Of a DNA stretch of 64,000 nt, positions 43,814 through 54,107 are shown piece by piece (the stretch's first letter is position 1; every line of letters starts with the position of its first letter). The DNA comes from Cololabis saira. Its lineage: Eukaryota; Chordata; Actinopteri; Beloniformes; Belonidae. The stretch spans positions 49,292,415-49,356,414 of the forward strand of contig NC_084591.1 of the NCBI RefSeq assembly GCF_033807715.1, in the 5' to 3' direction. Both the position numbers and the translations under genes were made by a program. The notes under the pieces were generated by a model. The model saw only the letters and a program-made list of their open reading frames with translations, ran no database searches and was not told the DNA's origin.

Positions 43814-45610
43814 ATGATGTCGGAGAAAGCATTAAAGGGTGAAGATGCAAAGGAGCAAAATGAAACTCTCAAGACCAGATCCAGAGCCTCAGCTTCATCA
43901 CGTGGATCAAGCAGCTCATCAGCTAGCACCGCTGCTGCCAAGGCCCGTGCCAAGCTAGAGGCAGCACGAGCCAAGGCCGAGTTCATCAAGAAGGAATCTG
44001 AAATTATGATTGAAAAAGCTAAACTCAAAGTGACAGAGGCTCGTATGGAAGCAACACTAGCAGCTATAAAGCATGATGGAGAAGTGGCCGCAGCCATCGC
44101 TGAGACAGAGGTGCTAGAGGCAGCAGCAGGAAGCGAGCATGGAAAGAACTCAGATTCAGGTGACATCTCCGAACGCATCCGCGACTACATAAAGAGCCAG
44201 TCCCAGCTGGGATTAACGACTCCTGTAGAGGCTGAGCCATATCAACCAGTAGAACCTATTATCCATGTGCTCAGACCTGAAACACCAACGAGGCAGAATC
44301 GCCTTACAGCTCAAAATGTTACAGCTCTTACCGAAATGCTTAATAATGATGAAGTACAGCAACCTCAAAAGTTAACACCAGCGCCTCATCCCATCTCACC
44401 GGCACCTCCATTCACTTTTTCACCTATTGCTCCAAAAACACTACTCACTGGAGATAACAATGTGGGTGATGTTGCTAGGTACTTAGCACGACGTGAGCTT
44501 ATTACCTCAGGACTTACCAAGTTTGATGATCGTCCTGAGAGCTATTGGGCGTGGAAATCCTCCTACATGAACACCATAGACGGGTTGCAATTATCAGCTG
44601 GTGAGCAGCTAGACCTTCTATCAAAATGGTTGGGTGAGCATTCAGCACGTCACGTGAGGAGGATTCGAGCCGTGCATGTAGGAGATCCAACTAAAGGCCT
44701 AGTAAAGGTGTGGGAGCGCTTGGAAGACTGCTATGGCTCTCCTGAGGTAATAGAAAAGTCTCTCTTTGACAGGATCGACAACTTTCCAAGGATAAGTAAT
44801 AGAGATGCCAACAAACTCCGTGAGCTTGGAGATCTTCTACAGGAAGTGGAGTCTGCTAAATATGAAGGTTTCTTGCCAGGACTCGCTTATCTAGACACAG
44901 CTTGCGGCGTAGCGCCTATTGTAGATAAGCTACCTTATGGCCTTCAAGAGAAGTGGATGGCTCAAGGTTCTCAGTACAAAACTCTACGTAAAGTAGCCTT
45001 TCCTCCATTTTCGTTCTTCTGTGACTTTGTCAACAGAGAGGCACGGACACGAAACGACCCAAGTTTTGCTCTTTCATCAGGACCAGACAGGACAGGTCTG
45101 ACAAAAATGGAGCAGCCTGTAAAAAGACAAGTGAAAAGCTCAGTCTATACCCACAAGACGGAAGTCTTACCAGAGACTGCGAGTCAGACAAGAGGTTCAA
45201 GCGGTCATTTAGATGATGTTGACAAAAATTGCCCTCTACATAAGAAACCCCATCCTCTCAGACGCTGCCGAGGGTTTAGGAACAAACCCCTACAAGAACG
45301 TAAGACTTTCTTAAAAGAAAATGGCATCTGCTTCAGATGCTGTGCTACAACCACTCATCTGGCCAGGAATTGCAACATAGCAATCAGATGTAAGGAATGT
45401 AATAGTGACACTCACATCGCAGCCCTTCATCCGGGACCACCCCCTTTAACACCAATCGAGCAAAGCGGGGAGGGAGAGACTGAGGCTGCTCAACCTGATG
45501 TTACTTCTAAATGTACTGACGTCTGTGGAGATGAGAGAGGCTCAAGGTCGTGCTCGAAGATCTGCCTAGCTAAAGTGTATCCAGAAGGCCGCCCAGAGAA
45601 AGCAGCATAA
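43814..45610 (+). CDS. gag: BEL/Pao Gag protein
   Basis: This 598-residue frame encodes the structural Gag that packages element RNA. Residues about 20-110 are a charged, alanine-rich probable coiled coil. A conserved capsid-like middle follows, with RRELITSGLTKFDDRPESYW and KLRELGDLLQEV-like segments. A cysteine/histidine knuckle CFRCCATTTHLARNC lies at about 505-520, and a second cysteine pair CKEC follows it. The ATG at 43814 is the first in the frame. A stop TAA at 45608-45610 ends it, whereas pol continues one frame back. It is intact otherwise and uninterrupted by insertions. Confidence 0.85.
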   Translation: MMSEKALKGEDAKEQNETLKTRSRASASSRGSSSSSASTAAAKARAKLEAARAKAEFIKKESEIMIEKAKLKVTEARMEATLAAIKHDGEVAAAIAETEVLEAAAGSEHGKNSDSGDISERIRDYIKSQSQLGLTTPVEAEPYQPVEPIIHVLRPETPTRQNRLTAQNVTALTEMLNNDEVQQPQKLTPAPHPISPAPPFTFSPIAPKTLLTGDNNVGDVARYLARRELITSGLTKFDDRPESYWAWKSSYMNTIDGLQLSAGEQLDLLSKWLGEHSARHVRRIRAVHVGDPTKGLVKVWERLEDCYGSPEVIEKSLFDRIDNFPRISNRDANKLRELGDLLQEVESAKYEGFLPGLAYLDTACGVAPIVDKLPYGLQEKWMAQGSQYKTLRKVAFPPFSFFCDFVNREARTRNDPSFALSSGPDRTGLTKMEQPVKRQVKSSVYTHKTEVLPETASQTRGSSGHLDDVDKNCPLHKKPHPLRRCRGFRNKPLQERKTFLKENGICFRCCATTTHLARNCNIAIRCKECNSDTHIAALHPGPPPLTPIEQSGEGETEAAQPDVTSKCTDVCGDERGSRSCSKICLAKVYPEGRPEKAA

Positions 45611-48600
45611 TTTTAGATGAACAGAGTAATCGCTCACTCTGCAGAACCGAGTTCTTCGACCTGTTGAACATCGAAGGAGTAAGCTCAGCATACACACTCC
45701 GTACCTGTGCAGGCGTGATAGAAACCACAGGCAGGAGGGCCACAGGGTTCATAGTGGAGTCCTTAGATGGATCGACAAAGGTAAAACTGCCAACTCTGAT
45801 TGAATGTAATGACATGCCAGATAACCGGACAGAAATACCGACTCAAGAGGCAGCGCAGGTGTATGCTCACCTAAAACCTATTGCTCATTACATTCCTCCA
45901 CTGGACCCAGAAGCCCAGATTCTCATTCTCTTGGGTCGTGACATCCTTCAGCTCCATAAAGTGCGAGAGCAGCGGAATGGACCCCACAACACCCCCTATG
46001 CACACAGACTTGATCTGGGTTGGGTTGTGGTAGGAGACGTCTGCCTAGGATCAGTTCACAAGTCTGCAGCTGTAAGTACATACCGCACCCATGTACTAGA
46101 AAATGGACGTCCTTCTCTTTTCCCTCCATGTCCCAACAGGTTCTGTGTCAAGGAGAAGTTCAGCGTTGAACCTCCGCCTGAAGTTTCTCTTGAATGCGAC
46201 ACTCTCACCTTCGACAGCTGTGCCATAGGGAGTGCCATCTTTGAAAGGTCAAAGAACGACGATAAAGTTGGACCGTCTATTGAAGACAGACACTTCTTAG
46301 AAATCATGAATAGAGAGATGTTCATAGATGACAGCAACAGTTGGGTGGCACCGCTCCCATTCAAGACACCACGAAAGCGGCTCCCCAACAATAGAGACCA
46401 GGTGTTGACACGTTTAACATCCTTACTACGCACTCTGGAGAGGAAGCCTGAGATGAAAACTCACTTCGTCAACTACATGCAGAACATTTTTGATCGTGAC
46501 CATGCTGAGGTAGCCCCTTCCCTGCAAGAGGGCCAGGAGTGTTGGTACCTACCGATCTTTGGGGTTTACCACCCTCAGAAGCCAGGTCAGATCAGAGTTG
46601 TGTTCGATTCTAGTGCACAAAAACAAGGCATCTCTCTGAACGATGTTCTGCTTTCTGGCCCAGACTTAAACAACAGTCTATTGGGGGTTCTGTTACGTTT
46701 CAGACGAGAATTGGTCGCCGTAACTGCAGACATCGAGCAGATGTTCCACAGTTTCATCGTTAGGGAGGACAGCAGAGATTTTCTCCGCTTTCTATGGTTT
46801 AAAGACAATGACACCAGCAAAGAGATCATCGAGTACCGCATGAGGGTGCACGTGTTTGGTAACAGTCCGTCCCCTGCTGTGGCCATTTATGGTCTCCGAT
46901 GTGCGGCTGCTCATGGTGAAGAGGACTATGGCTCAGATGCTAAACACTTTGTTGACAGAGAGTTTTATGTTGACGATGGACTTCTGTCAGTGCCCACAGC
47001 TACTGAAGCTATCGACCTGTTAGCACGAACACAGGAGATGCTCGCTGACTCGAACCTGAGACTTCATAAGTTTGCCTCTAACAGTAAGGAGGTAATGGAA
47101 GCGTTTCCCATTGACGATCGTGCTAAAGGACTCAAGGACCTCGACCTGGAGAAAGATCCTGCTCCTATCCAACGCAGCCTCGGACTTAGCTGGGATCTGA
47201 AGAAAGATGTGTTTACCTTCTGCGTAGCTGACACAGAGAAGCCGTATACACGTAGAGGAGTACTTGCCACTGTCAACAGTCTCTTTGATCCGCTCGGGTT
47301 CATCGCGCCCATCAGCATCCAAGGAAAGTTCCTGCTACGCGAATTATCAAGTGAGGCTCTTGACTGGGATTCCCCTCTTCCTGAGGAAAAGGAAGAACAA
47401 TGGAACACCTGGAGGAAATCGCTCCATGATCTTGAACAGTTGGAGATTCCCAGGCCATATGCTCCCTCCACTCTCTCTACAGCCCTGAGAAAGGAGCTCC
47501 ACATTTTCTCGGATGCCTCTGTCAAAGCAGTTGCAGCAGTAGTGTACCTCCGTGTCATCGACAGAGAAGGGGCATGTCATGTTGGATTTGTTCTTGGTAA
47601 AGCGAAGCTAGCTCCACAAGCTGCTCACACTATTCCCAGACTGGAACTGGGAGCTGCTGTTCTAGCTGCAGAGATAGCAGAGATAGTCACAGGTGAATTG
47701 GATCTCATCCCAGATGCTGTGGAGTTTTACACCGACAGCAGAGTCGTGCTTGGTTATATCCATAACCAGACAAGGCGATTCTACGTGTATGTCAGCAATC
47801 GAGTGCAGCGCATCAGGAAGGTCTCAAGCCCAACACAATGGCATTATGTTTCTACAAAGCATAGCCCTGCAGACCATGCCACTCGCTCTGTACCAGCAGC
47901 TCAGTTAAGCTCCACCACCTGGCTAACAGGACCTGCATTCCTATCACAAACTGGAAAAGAACCTCCTTTGGAAGAGGACAAGTTTGTCCTTGTTGATCCG
48001 GACTTGGATGTAGAAGTTCGTTCACTCTCCACCACTCTATCTACTCAGAGTCCCCTCCTAGGATCTCAACGCTTTGAGCGTTTCTCTTCGTGGAGGTCAT
48101 TAGTGAGAGCCACAGCTTCACTAATACATGTTGCCAAGTCTTATAAGGCTGACGTTCAGGACAGAACCTGCAAATCATGGCACCACTGTACAAAACCTTG
48201 TACCGTGGAAGAACTGCAACAAGCAGAGACTGTCATAATCAAAAGTGTGCAAAGAGAAGCTTATGGAGAAGAGCATGCTTGTATTGCTAGCGGAAAAGAC
48301 ATTCCAAAGAACAGTGTTCTGAAGAAACTGGACCCTTACTTGGATGATGGAGACCTCCTCAGGATAGGAGGTCGGCTTAAGCATGCTGCGTTGGACTTCA
48401 AAGAAAAGTTCCCTGTGCTTATTCCAGGCAGCAGCTATGTCGCAAAGCTTCTTGTGGAACACTATCATGACAGAGTAAAGCATCAAGGTCGAGTGTTTAC
48501 TGAAGCTGCTGTTCGCACTGCAGGGTATTGGATTGTTGGTGCCAGGAAGCGTATCAACAGCATTATTCACAAATGTGTGAAATGCAACAAGCTTCGTGGA

Positions 48601-49590
48601 AAGGCAACCGAGCAGAAGATGGCAGACTTACCCATCGATCGCCTGTCCACCGAACCACCATTCACGTATGTAGGACTGGACGTGTTTGGTCCTTGGACAG
48701 TTGTTGCAAGACGTACACGAGGAGGGCTGTTGCAAAGTAAGAGATGGGCTGTTCTCTTTACCTGTATGAGCTCTCGTGCCATACATATTGAGTTGATTGA
48801 CTGCATGGACTCCTCCACCTTCATAAATGCCTTGAGACGTTTTTTTGCTCTGAGAGGACCCGCCAAGCAGATACGCTCAGATTGTGGGACTAATTTCACA
48901 GGGGCTTGCAAAGACCTGGAAATGCTGCTGACCGTCCCCCATGAACACAGAGTAAGGAAGTACCTTAGCGAAGAGGGCTGTTCATGGGTCTTCAATCCAC
49001 CTCATGCATCCCACATGGGAGGAGCCTGGGAGCGGATGATAGGTGTCTCAAGACGCATACTTGATTCTATGCTACAACAGAACAGTCCCTCTCGTCTGAC
49101 ACATGATGTGCTTTCTACCCTGATGGCAGAGGTCACTGGAATCGTCAATTCAAGGCCTCTAATTCCTATCTCGACGGATCCAGCGTCACCTTTCTTGTTG
49201 ACGCCAGCCATGCTCCTAACTCAAAAGGTCTGCACTCTCTCTCCTCCCCCAGGCAACTTCAAGGAATCTGATCTGTACAGACAACAATGGAGGCAGGTGC
49301 AGCATCTTGCTGACATTTTCTGGAGTAGATGGAGGCGTGAATACTTGGCAACACTTCAGAGCCGAAGGAAATGGCAAGAGGACAGACCAAACCTGAAGGA
49401 GGGTGACGTTGTCCTTCTTAAAGATTCTCAAGCCAAGCGCAATGACTGGCCGATGGCACTTGTGACCAAGACATTTCCTGGCAGCGATGGGAAAGTCAGG
49501 AAAATTGAGTTGAGGGTCGCAAAACATGGGACAATCAAGACATTCCTCAGACCTGTTTCAGAAACAGTTCTCCTTATGTCGCCTTGCTGA
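45574..49590 (+). CDS. pol: BEL/Pao Pol polyprotein (protease-RT-RNase H-integrase)
   Basis: The pol frame is open from 45574, in the -1 frame relative to gag, to the TGA at 49588-49590. Its first ATG is at 45664. Protease-like ILDEQSNRS lies in the entry segment. RT carries the catalytic FYVDDGL at about residue 435 (counting from 45664). RNase H starts HIFSDASVKAV near 613. The integrase zinc domain has HYHDRVKHQG near 933 and CVKC near 970. The core triad is in YVGLDVFGP (about 1001), IRSDCGTNF (about 1068) and GGAWERM (about 1119). A terminal DUF5641-like LKEGDVVLLKD segment closes it. No stop interrupts it. Expression would need the gag-pol frame to be bridged, by programmed or mutational shift. 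Confidence 0.88.
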   Translation, partial: SVSRRPPRESSIILDEQSNRSLCRTEFFDLLNIEGVSSAYTLRTCAGVIETTGRRATGFIVESLDGSTKVKLPTLIECNDMPDNRTEIPTQEAAQVYAHLKPIAHYIPPLDPEAQILILLGRDILQLHKVREQRNGPHNTPYAHRLDLGWVVVGDVCLGSVHKSAAVSTYRTHVLENGRPSLFPPCPNRFCVKEKFSVEPPPEVSLECDTLTFDSCAIGSAIFERSKNDDKVGPSIEDRHFLEIMNREMFIDDSNSWVAPLPFKTPRKRLPNNRDQVLTRLTSLLRTLERKPEMKTHFVNYMQNIFDRDHAEVAPSLQEGQECWYLPIFGVYHPQKPGQIRVVFDSSAQKQGISLNDVLLSGPDLNNSLLGVLLRFRRELVAVTADIEQMFHSFIVREDSRDFLRFLWFKDNDTSKEIIEYRMRVHVFGNSPSPAVAIYGLRCAAAHGEEDYGSDAKHFVDREFYVDDGLLSVPTATEAIDLLARTQEMLADSNLRLHKFASNSKEVMEAFPIDDRAKGLKDLDLEKDPAPIQRSLGLSWDLKKDVFTFCVADTEKPYTRRGVLATVNSLFDPLGFIAPISIQGKFLLRELSSEALDWDSPLPEEKEEQWNTWRKSLHDLEQLEIPRPYAPSTLSTALRKELHIFSDASVKAVAAVVYLRVIDREGACHVGFVLGKAKLAPQAAHTIPRLELGAAVLAAEIAEIVTGELDLIPDAVEFYTDSRVVLGYIHNQTRRFYVYVSNRVQRIRKVSSPTQWHYVSTKHSPADHATRSVPAAQLSSTTWLTGPAFLSQTGKEPPLEEDKFVLVDPDLDVEVRSLSTTLSTQSPLLGSQRFERFSSWRSLVRATASLIHVAKSYKADVQDRTCKSWHHCTKPCTVEELQQAETVIIKSVQREAYGEEHACIASGKDIPKNSVLKKLDPYLDDGDLLRIGGRLKHAALDFKEKFPVLIPGSSYVAKLLVEHYHDRVKHQGRVFTEAAVRTAGYWIVGARKRINSIIHKCVKCNKLRGKATEQKMADLPIDRLSTEPPFTYVGLDVFGPWTVVARRTRGGLLQSKRWAVLFTCMSSRAIHIELIDCMDSSTFINALRRFFALRGPAKQIRSDCGTNFTGACKDLEMLLTVPHEHRVRKYLSEEGCSWVFNPPHASHMGGAWERMIGVSRRILDSMLQQNSPSRLTHDVLSTLMAEVTGIVNSRPLIPISTDPASPFLLTPAMLLTQKVCTLSPPPGNFKESDLYRQQWRQVQHLADIFWSRWRREYLATLQSRRKWQEDRPNLKEGDVVLLKDSQAKRNDWPMALVTKTFPGSDGKVRKIELRVAKHGTIKTFLRPVSETVLLMSPC

Positions 49591-49659
49591 TATTTTGGTG
49601 CATTTTAGTAGACATTCCTATGTTCTTAGTTAGTTACATAGTGGTATATAATTAATACC

Positions 49660-49669
49660 AAGCGGGGAG
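49660..49669 (+). promoter_or_regulatory. BEL polypurine tract
   Basis: AAGCGGGGAG immediately precedes the 3' LTR, as expected for plus-strand priming. Confidence 0.7.
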
Positions 49670-50177
49670 TGTCATGGCACACATTCTGTGGCCTCAAATT
49701 ATTTCTCTTTTGCACCACCTGGTGGTAGTTTAGTAGTGTAAGTTAAGTGTTTCTGAGTGGTTAATTCAGATCATGTGACTCAGTCAGCCAGGAAAAGCTC
49801 CCCATGCGGTCAGAGAGACAGCTTCTCTCCTCTTTTCTTCGCGTTTGTGCCTTGGAGACTCTTTGCTTGTAAGTTCATCACCTTTTAATGTTTTGGGGAA
49901 ATTTATATACTTATATATTGTTTGAAATTCATATGTTTAGTTTGTTAAAAATACTAAGCCAAGCTAAATGTAACTTCTTGTCGTAACAGGTGTACGTAAG
50001 CAATGTAAATTCATTTATGTTGTATATTTTTCGTAACTAAAGCTTTGTAAATTTGTGTTTATTTCAGTTTTACATAAAGAATGGAAAGAAGAGAAACTGC
50101 GTTCGACTTTCTCTGAATCCTGTCTGTTAGCTATCTGTCAGTGGTGCGTAGATGATACACGTATCAGGGACAGAATA
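49670..50177 (+). repeat. 3' LTR of BEL element
   Basis: A 508-bp copy of the 5' LTR followed by the TGCTT duplication. Confidence 0.9.
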
Positions 50178-50338
50178 TGCTTTTACAAACTGACAGTAAC
50201 AAACAGTAACTTGCGCGTCAAAAACTCATAACTTAGCCACTATAATAAGGAATAATATATACATAATAATAATGTAATAATTCATGTATACTGTATATCA
50301 CGACAACGGATCCCATTAACTTCGCATAGGTACAATAT

Positions 50339-50462
50339 CTGGAGACACTAGTCCAGGACCTGGAGACACTAGTCCAGGACCTGGAGACACTAGTCCAGGA
50401 CCTGGAGACACTAGTCCAGGACCTGGAGACACTAGTCCAGGACCTGGAGACACTAGTCCAGC
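50339..50462. repeat. 21-bp tandem repeat, six units
   Basis: Six units of CTGGAGACACTAGTCCAGGAC in direct order, nearly perfect. It sits next to the L2 fragment. Confidence 0.95.
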
Positions 50463-50575
50463 ATTCATCTTTAGTAGCTCCATTATTCTAACAGCATCTT
50501 TACATCCACCTTAAAAAGTCAGTTAGACAATTCAGAATTCTGCTGCTCCAGAACTCACTGAGACCAACAAAGTGG

Positions 50576-50825
50576 ACCACATCAGTCCACATGAGTCCAC
50601 ATGAGTCCACATCAGACCACATCAGACCACATCAGTCCACATGAGTCCACATCAGACCACATCAGACCACATCAGTCCACATGAGTCCACATCAGACCAC
50701 ATCAGACCACATCAGTCCACATGAGTCCACATCAGACCACATCAGACCACATCAGTCCACATCAGTCCACATCAGACCACATCAGACCACATGAGTCCAC
50801 ATCAGTCCACATGAGTCCACATAAG
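50576..50825. repeat. CCACATCAGT/GACCACATCA minisatellite, left part
   Basis: Units of about 10-11 bp (ACCACATCAG, TCCACATGAG, TCCACATCAG) in tandem, starting at the GACCACATCAGTCC codons of the L2 frame. It continues beyond the L2-A insert at 51865-52192. Confidence 0.95.
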
Positions 50826-51864
50826 GAGGTTAAGGAGGCTGACACCACCTCCACCTTTAAAACTAAACTTAAAACATTTCTGTTTAGTAAAGCCTATAGT
50901 TAGTGTTTAGTAAACCTCTAGCTGGTGTTGGTAAATCTCTAGGTAGTGTAAACTTTAGTGTGTCAGAGTCGCTCCTGTAGTTTCTTGTGCTGGCCCCCCC
51001 TTCTCCTCCCTTTTCTCTCTTTTGTCCATGTTGCAGCATCCTTTGCCGGACACCGGAACCTGCAGGTGGTCGTGGGTGGCTTGTAGCTTGGATTACGGAG
51101 CACAAGTCTTTCCCTGACCCTGCACCCCAACCTGGGACTTGCTGATTGGGCCGGAGCTTCGGGAGCTGCGTGCTGGCCTGCGGTCCCCACCCCTGGTCAT
51201 CCCGTTGCTGGCCCCCCCTTCTCCTCCCTTTTCTCTCTTTTGTCCTGCAGGTGGTCGTGGGTGGCTTGTAGCTTGCATTACGGAGCACAAGTCCTTCCCT
51301 GACCCTGCACCCCAACCTGGGACTTGCTGATTGGGCCAGAGCTTCGGGAGCTGCGTGCTGGCCTGCGGTCCCCACCCCTGGTCATCCCGTTGCTGGCCCC
51401 CCTTCTCCTCCCTTTTCTCTCTCTGCAGGTGGTCGTGGGTGGCTTGTAGCTTGCATTACGGAGCACAAGTCTTTCCCTGACCCTGCACCCCAACCTGGGA
51501 CTTGCTGATTGGGCCGGAGCTTCGGGAGCTGCGTGCTGGCCTGCGGTTCCCATCCCTGGTCATCCCGTTGCTGCTTCCACCTGCCTGCTGTGCTGTTGCC
51601 GTCCCTGACCCACCAGTCTGGCCCTCGGCAGGAGGGTCCCCCCTTATGAGCCTGGTCCTGCTCAAGGTTTCTTCCCTCCTAAAGGGGAGTTTTTCCTTGC
51701 CACTGTTTGGCTTAAGGTTTTTCTCCCACTAGGGGAGTTTTTACCTGCCATTGTTTATGTAATAACTGCTCGGGGGTCATGTTCTGGGTATGGGTCTCTG
51801 TAAAGCGTCTAGAGACAACTCTGTTGTATTAGACGCTATATAAATAAAATTTAATTGAATTGAA
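50826..51864 (+). mobile_element. L2 family-A 3' end inserted into the minisatellite
   Basis: Starts with the last 20 or so residues of an L2 ORF2 (ADTTSTFKTKLKTFLFSKAYS) and runs through a 3' UTR to an (ATTGA)n tail. In the UTR, units of about 176-185 bp containing GATTGGGCC are repeated three times (51142, 51327, 51503). The minisatellite resumes immediately after. Confidence 0.85.
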
Positions 51865-52192
51865 TCAGACCACATCAGTCCACATGAGTCCACATCAGAC
51901 CACATCAGTCCACATCAGACCACATCAGTCCACATCAGACCCAACAGACCACATCAGACCCAACAGACCACATCAGACCACATCAGACCATATCAGACCA
52001 CATCAGTCCTCATCAGTCCACATCAGTCCACATCAGACCACATCAGTCCACATCAGTCCTCATCAGACCACATCAGTCCACATCAGTCCACATCAGACCA
52101 CATCAGTCCACATCAGTCCTCATCAGACCACATCAGTCCACATCAGTCCACATCAGACCACATCAGTCCACATCAGTCCACATCAGTCCAGC
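51865..52192. repeat. CCACATCAGT/GACCACATCA minisatellite, right part
   Basis: Same units as the left part, running into L2 codons at CCAGCTCTGAGGTC. It proves that the L2-A copy split one array. Confidence 0.95.
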
Positions 52193-52217
52193 TCTGAGGT
52201 CTTTACCTGGCTGTCTG

Positions 52218-52979
52218 CAGTACTGGAGTTGAGGGGGGATGAGGGGGGATGGCATCCCCCCTGAAATAAAAACGGTCCAAATCATCCCCCCTGTAAAACT
52301 GTCATCCCTCCTTTCCATCCCTTATGTCATTTCATCAATGAATGTGGTTTTACTGCTATTTCAACATTTAGAGTCATCACCAGAAAAATAACTTATTTGA
52401 CAATTTTCACCTGTTTCAAGTACATTTTCACTTGAAATAAGTAGAAAAATCTGCCAGTGGGACAAGATTTATCTTCTTATTACAAGCAAAAAAATCTTGT
52501 TCCACTGGCAGATTTTTCTTATTTATTTATTATTATTTATTATTACTTATTTCAAGTGAAAATCTACTTGAAACAGGTTGAAATTGTTGTTTTTTCCAGT
52601 GATGAGTCTTTAGTGTAGAGATTTTTTTACTAAAATGAGACATTTTAACTAGAAATAAGACAAATATTCTTGTTAAGATTTAGAGTTTTTGCAGTGATCC
52701 ATGTTACTTATCCTGTGAAGGACAGAGTCATATTGATAAGTTCAGAAAAGTGTTTTTTATTGTTGTGTTTTGATGTATTTGATGTAAGCCCAGTGGATAT
52801 TTAAAGCTTACAGAAGGCTGCATTTAACTGCTGCTATGTCATTCCTGCAGTATTTCTGCAGCTGTTTTGGTCACTGCTATTTGTAATATATTATATTATT
52901 TGTAATCAGCACAAATTATCTGTCCCCATATGATCAAATCCACCATCCCCCCTGATTTATTTTTACAACTCGGGTACTG
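52218..52979 (+). mobile_element. non-autonomous hAT-N element, copy 4
   Basis: The ends CAGTACTGGAGTTG and CAACTCGGGTACTG are flanked by GCTGTCTG (52210-52217) and GCTGTCGG (52980-52987), 7 of 8 matching. It interrupts an L2 frame that resumes on the right. One AAACGGTCC unit and the palindrome are present. Confidence 0.8.
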
Positions 52980-53215
52980 GCTGTCGGTCCATCAGAGGAC
53001 AGACTTTAAAGTTCTGGTGCTGGTCTCTAAAGCTGTGGAAGGTCCAGGACCAGAGCACACCAGGGACCTCCTGACCCAGTATGAACCTTCCAGACCCCTC
53101 AGGTTTTTATCAGTTACCAGAGTCAGAACCAGACATGGAGAAGCTGCATTCAGCTTCTATGCTCCACATGTCTGTACTTAAGTCCAGGTTGAAGATACAC
53201 CTATTTTTAGCTGCC
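52980..53215 (+). pseudogene. L2 ORF2 C-terminal fragment right of hAT-N
   Basis: The frame resumes as GCTGTCGGTCCATCAGAGG, reading LSVHQRTDFKVLVLVSKAVEGPGPEHTRDLL and then FYAPHVC. This is the C-terminal part of an L2-type LINE protein, downstream of RT. Together with the left pieces it spans only the region after the RT thumb. The catalytic domains are absent and stops or insertions prevent translation as one protein. It shows that 53216-53338 is the family's 3' UTR. Confidence 0.65.
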
Positions 53216-53338
53216 TTTGCCCTAAATCTGCAGTTCCAAATCATTTTTTAACTACTGATTTTTTCTTACTTACTTTCTTTTTTGTATACATTTTAAATCA
53301 TGCTTTTTATTTGTTTTAATGTCTTTGTAAATCACTTT

Positions 53339-54107
53339 AATAATAATAATAATGACTTGGATTTATATAGCGCCCTTCTAGGCACCCAGAGCGCTTTACA
53401 GAAATCATTATTCATCCATACACATTCTCTCTGGTGGTGGTAAGCTACATTTGTAGCCACAGCTGCCCTGGGGCAGTGTGAGAAAGTGAGCAACCCCTCC
53501 CCTTCTCACCTGACTTTTTTTTAATGTGTGTGGCAGAGTGGAGGATTGGGCGTGGTCTGCGGGGGAGCAGCACACAGGTGTGCCTGGTTCTGCTGATTGT
53601 GGCACACCTGGGTCCAATCAACCACTCCACCCTGCCTGGGTTTATAAACTGCAGCTGTATACCAGAAAGGGGGCTGCTGAATGGAGGAAGCTTGTTGCGA
53701 GGCTATGCCCCATTGTGTCTTTTTCCAGAATACAGATTTTGCCTTCCGCCTGTATGTCTGTTTTTTACACAAAATAAAAAGCCTTATTTTTTGGCATTCT
53801 ACGCTCTGCAAGGTTCTTTTTACACCTCATCACCCAGGTCCAGTTTTGCCTTGTCCCCTTGTACGTGGGGAGGCCGCTCTGGTTCCTCACTGACAGAAGC
53901 GTGGCTGCCATATCGCGCCTAACGGCCCCTCCGACCACCACCAACATTCATACACATTCACACACATTCACACGGGGCAGGTGGGTAAGGTGTCTTGCCC
54001 AAGGACACTATGACAGCAAACTGAGACAGAGCGGGATTCGCCGACCTTCGGATCATTGGACGACCCGCTCTACCACCTGAGCTACTGCCGCCCCTGTTCA
54101 CACTTTG
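53339..54107 (-). mobile_element. tRNA-derived SINE in L2 3' UTR, itself interrupted
   Basis: On the minus strand the 5' end is tRNA-like: GTAGCTCAGGTGGTAGAGC (A box) near 54085-54067, with a degenerate B box near 54035. Its 3' end has an AAT tail at 53339-53355. AATCACTTT at 53330-53338 and 54108-54116 is the duplication. Between about 53480 and 53880 lies a separate insert. Confidence 0.7.
53480..53885 (+). mobile_element. insert in SINE, possible solo LTR
   Basis: About 0.4 kb breaks the SINE between CTGGGGCAG and TGACAGAAGCG. It has a TATA-like GGTTTATAAACTGC at about 53639 and an AATAAA at 53772, features of an LTR promoter and poly(A) signal. Ends and duplication are not clear, so the class is tentative. 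Confidence 0.35.

Larger units (their letters stand above)
43197..50177 (+). mobile_element. BEL/Pao LTR retrotransposon, near complete
   Basis: Two 508-bp LTRs (43197-43704 and 49670-50177) that read as identical bound a 6.98-kb element with gag and pol in BEL order (protease, RT, RNase H, integrase). TGCTT at 43192-43196 and 50178-50182 is the 5-bp duplication. The AGCGGGGAG polypurine tract precedes the 3' LTR. The reading frame breaks once, between gag and pol. It is among the youngest insertions in the window. Confidence 0.92.

Noticed and set aside
50576..52192. CRISPR-like array
   Set aside because: The units are directly adjacent without unique spacers, the setting is a eukaryotic LINE, and there are no cas genes.
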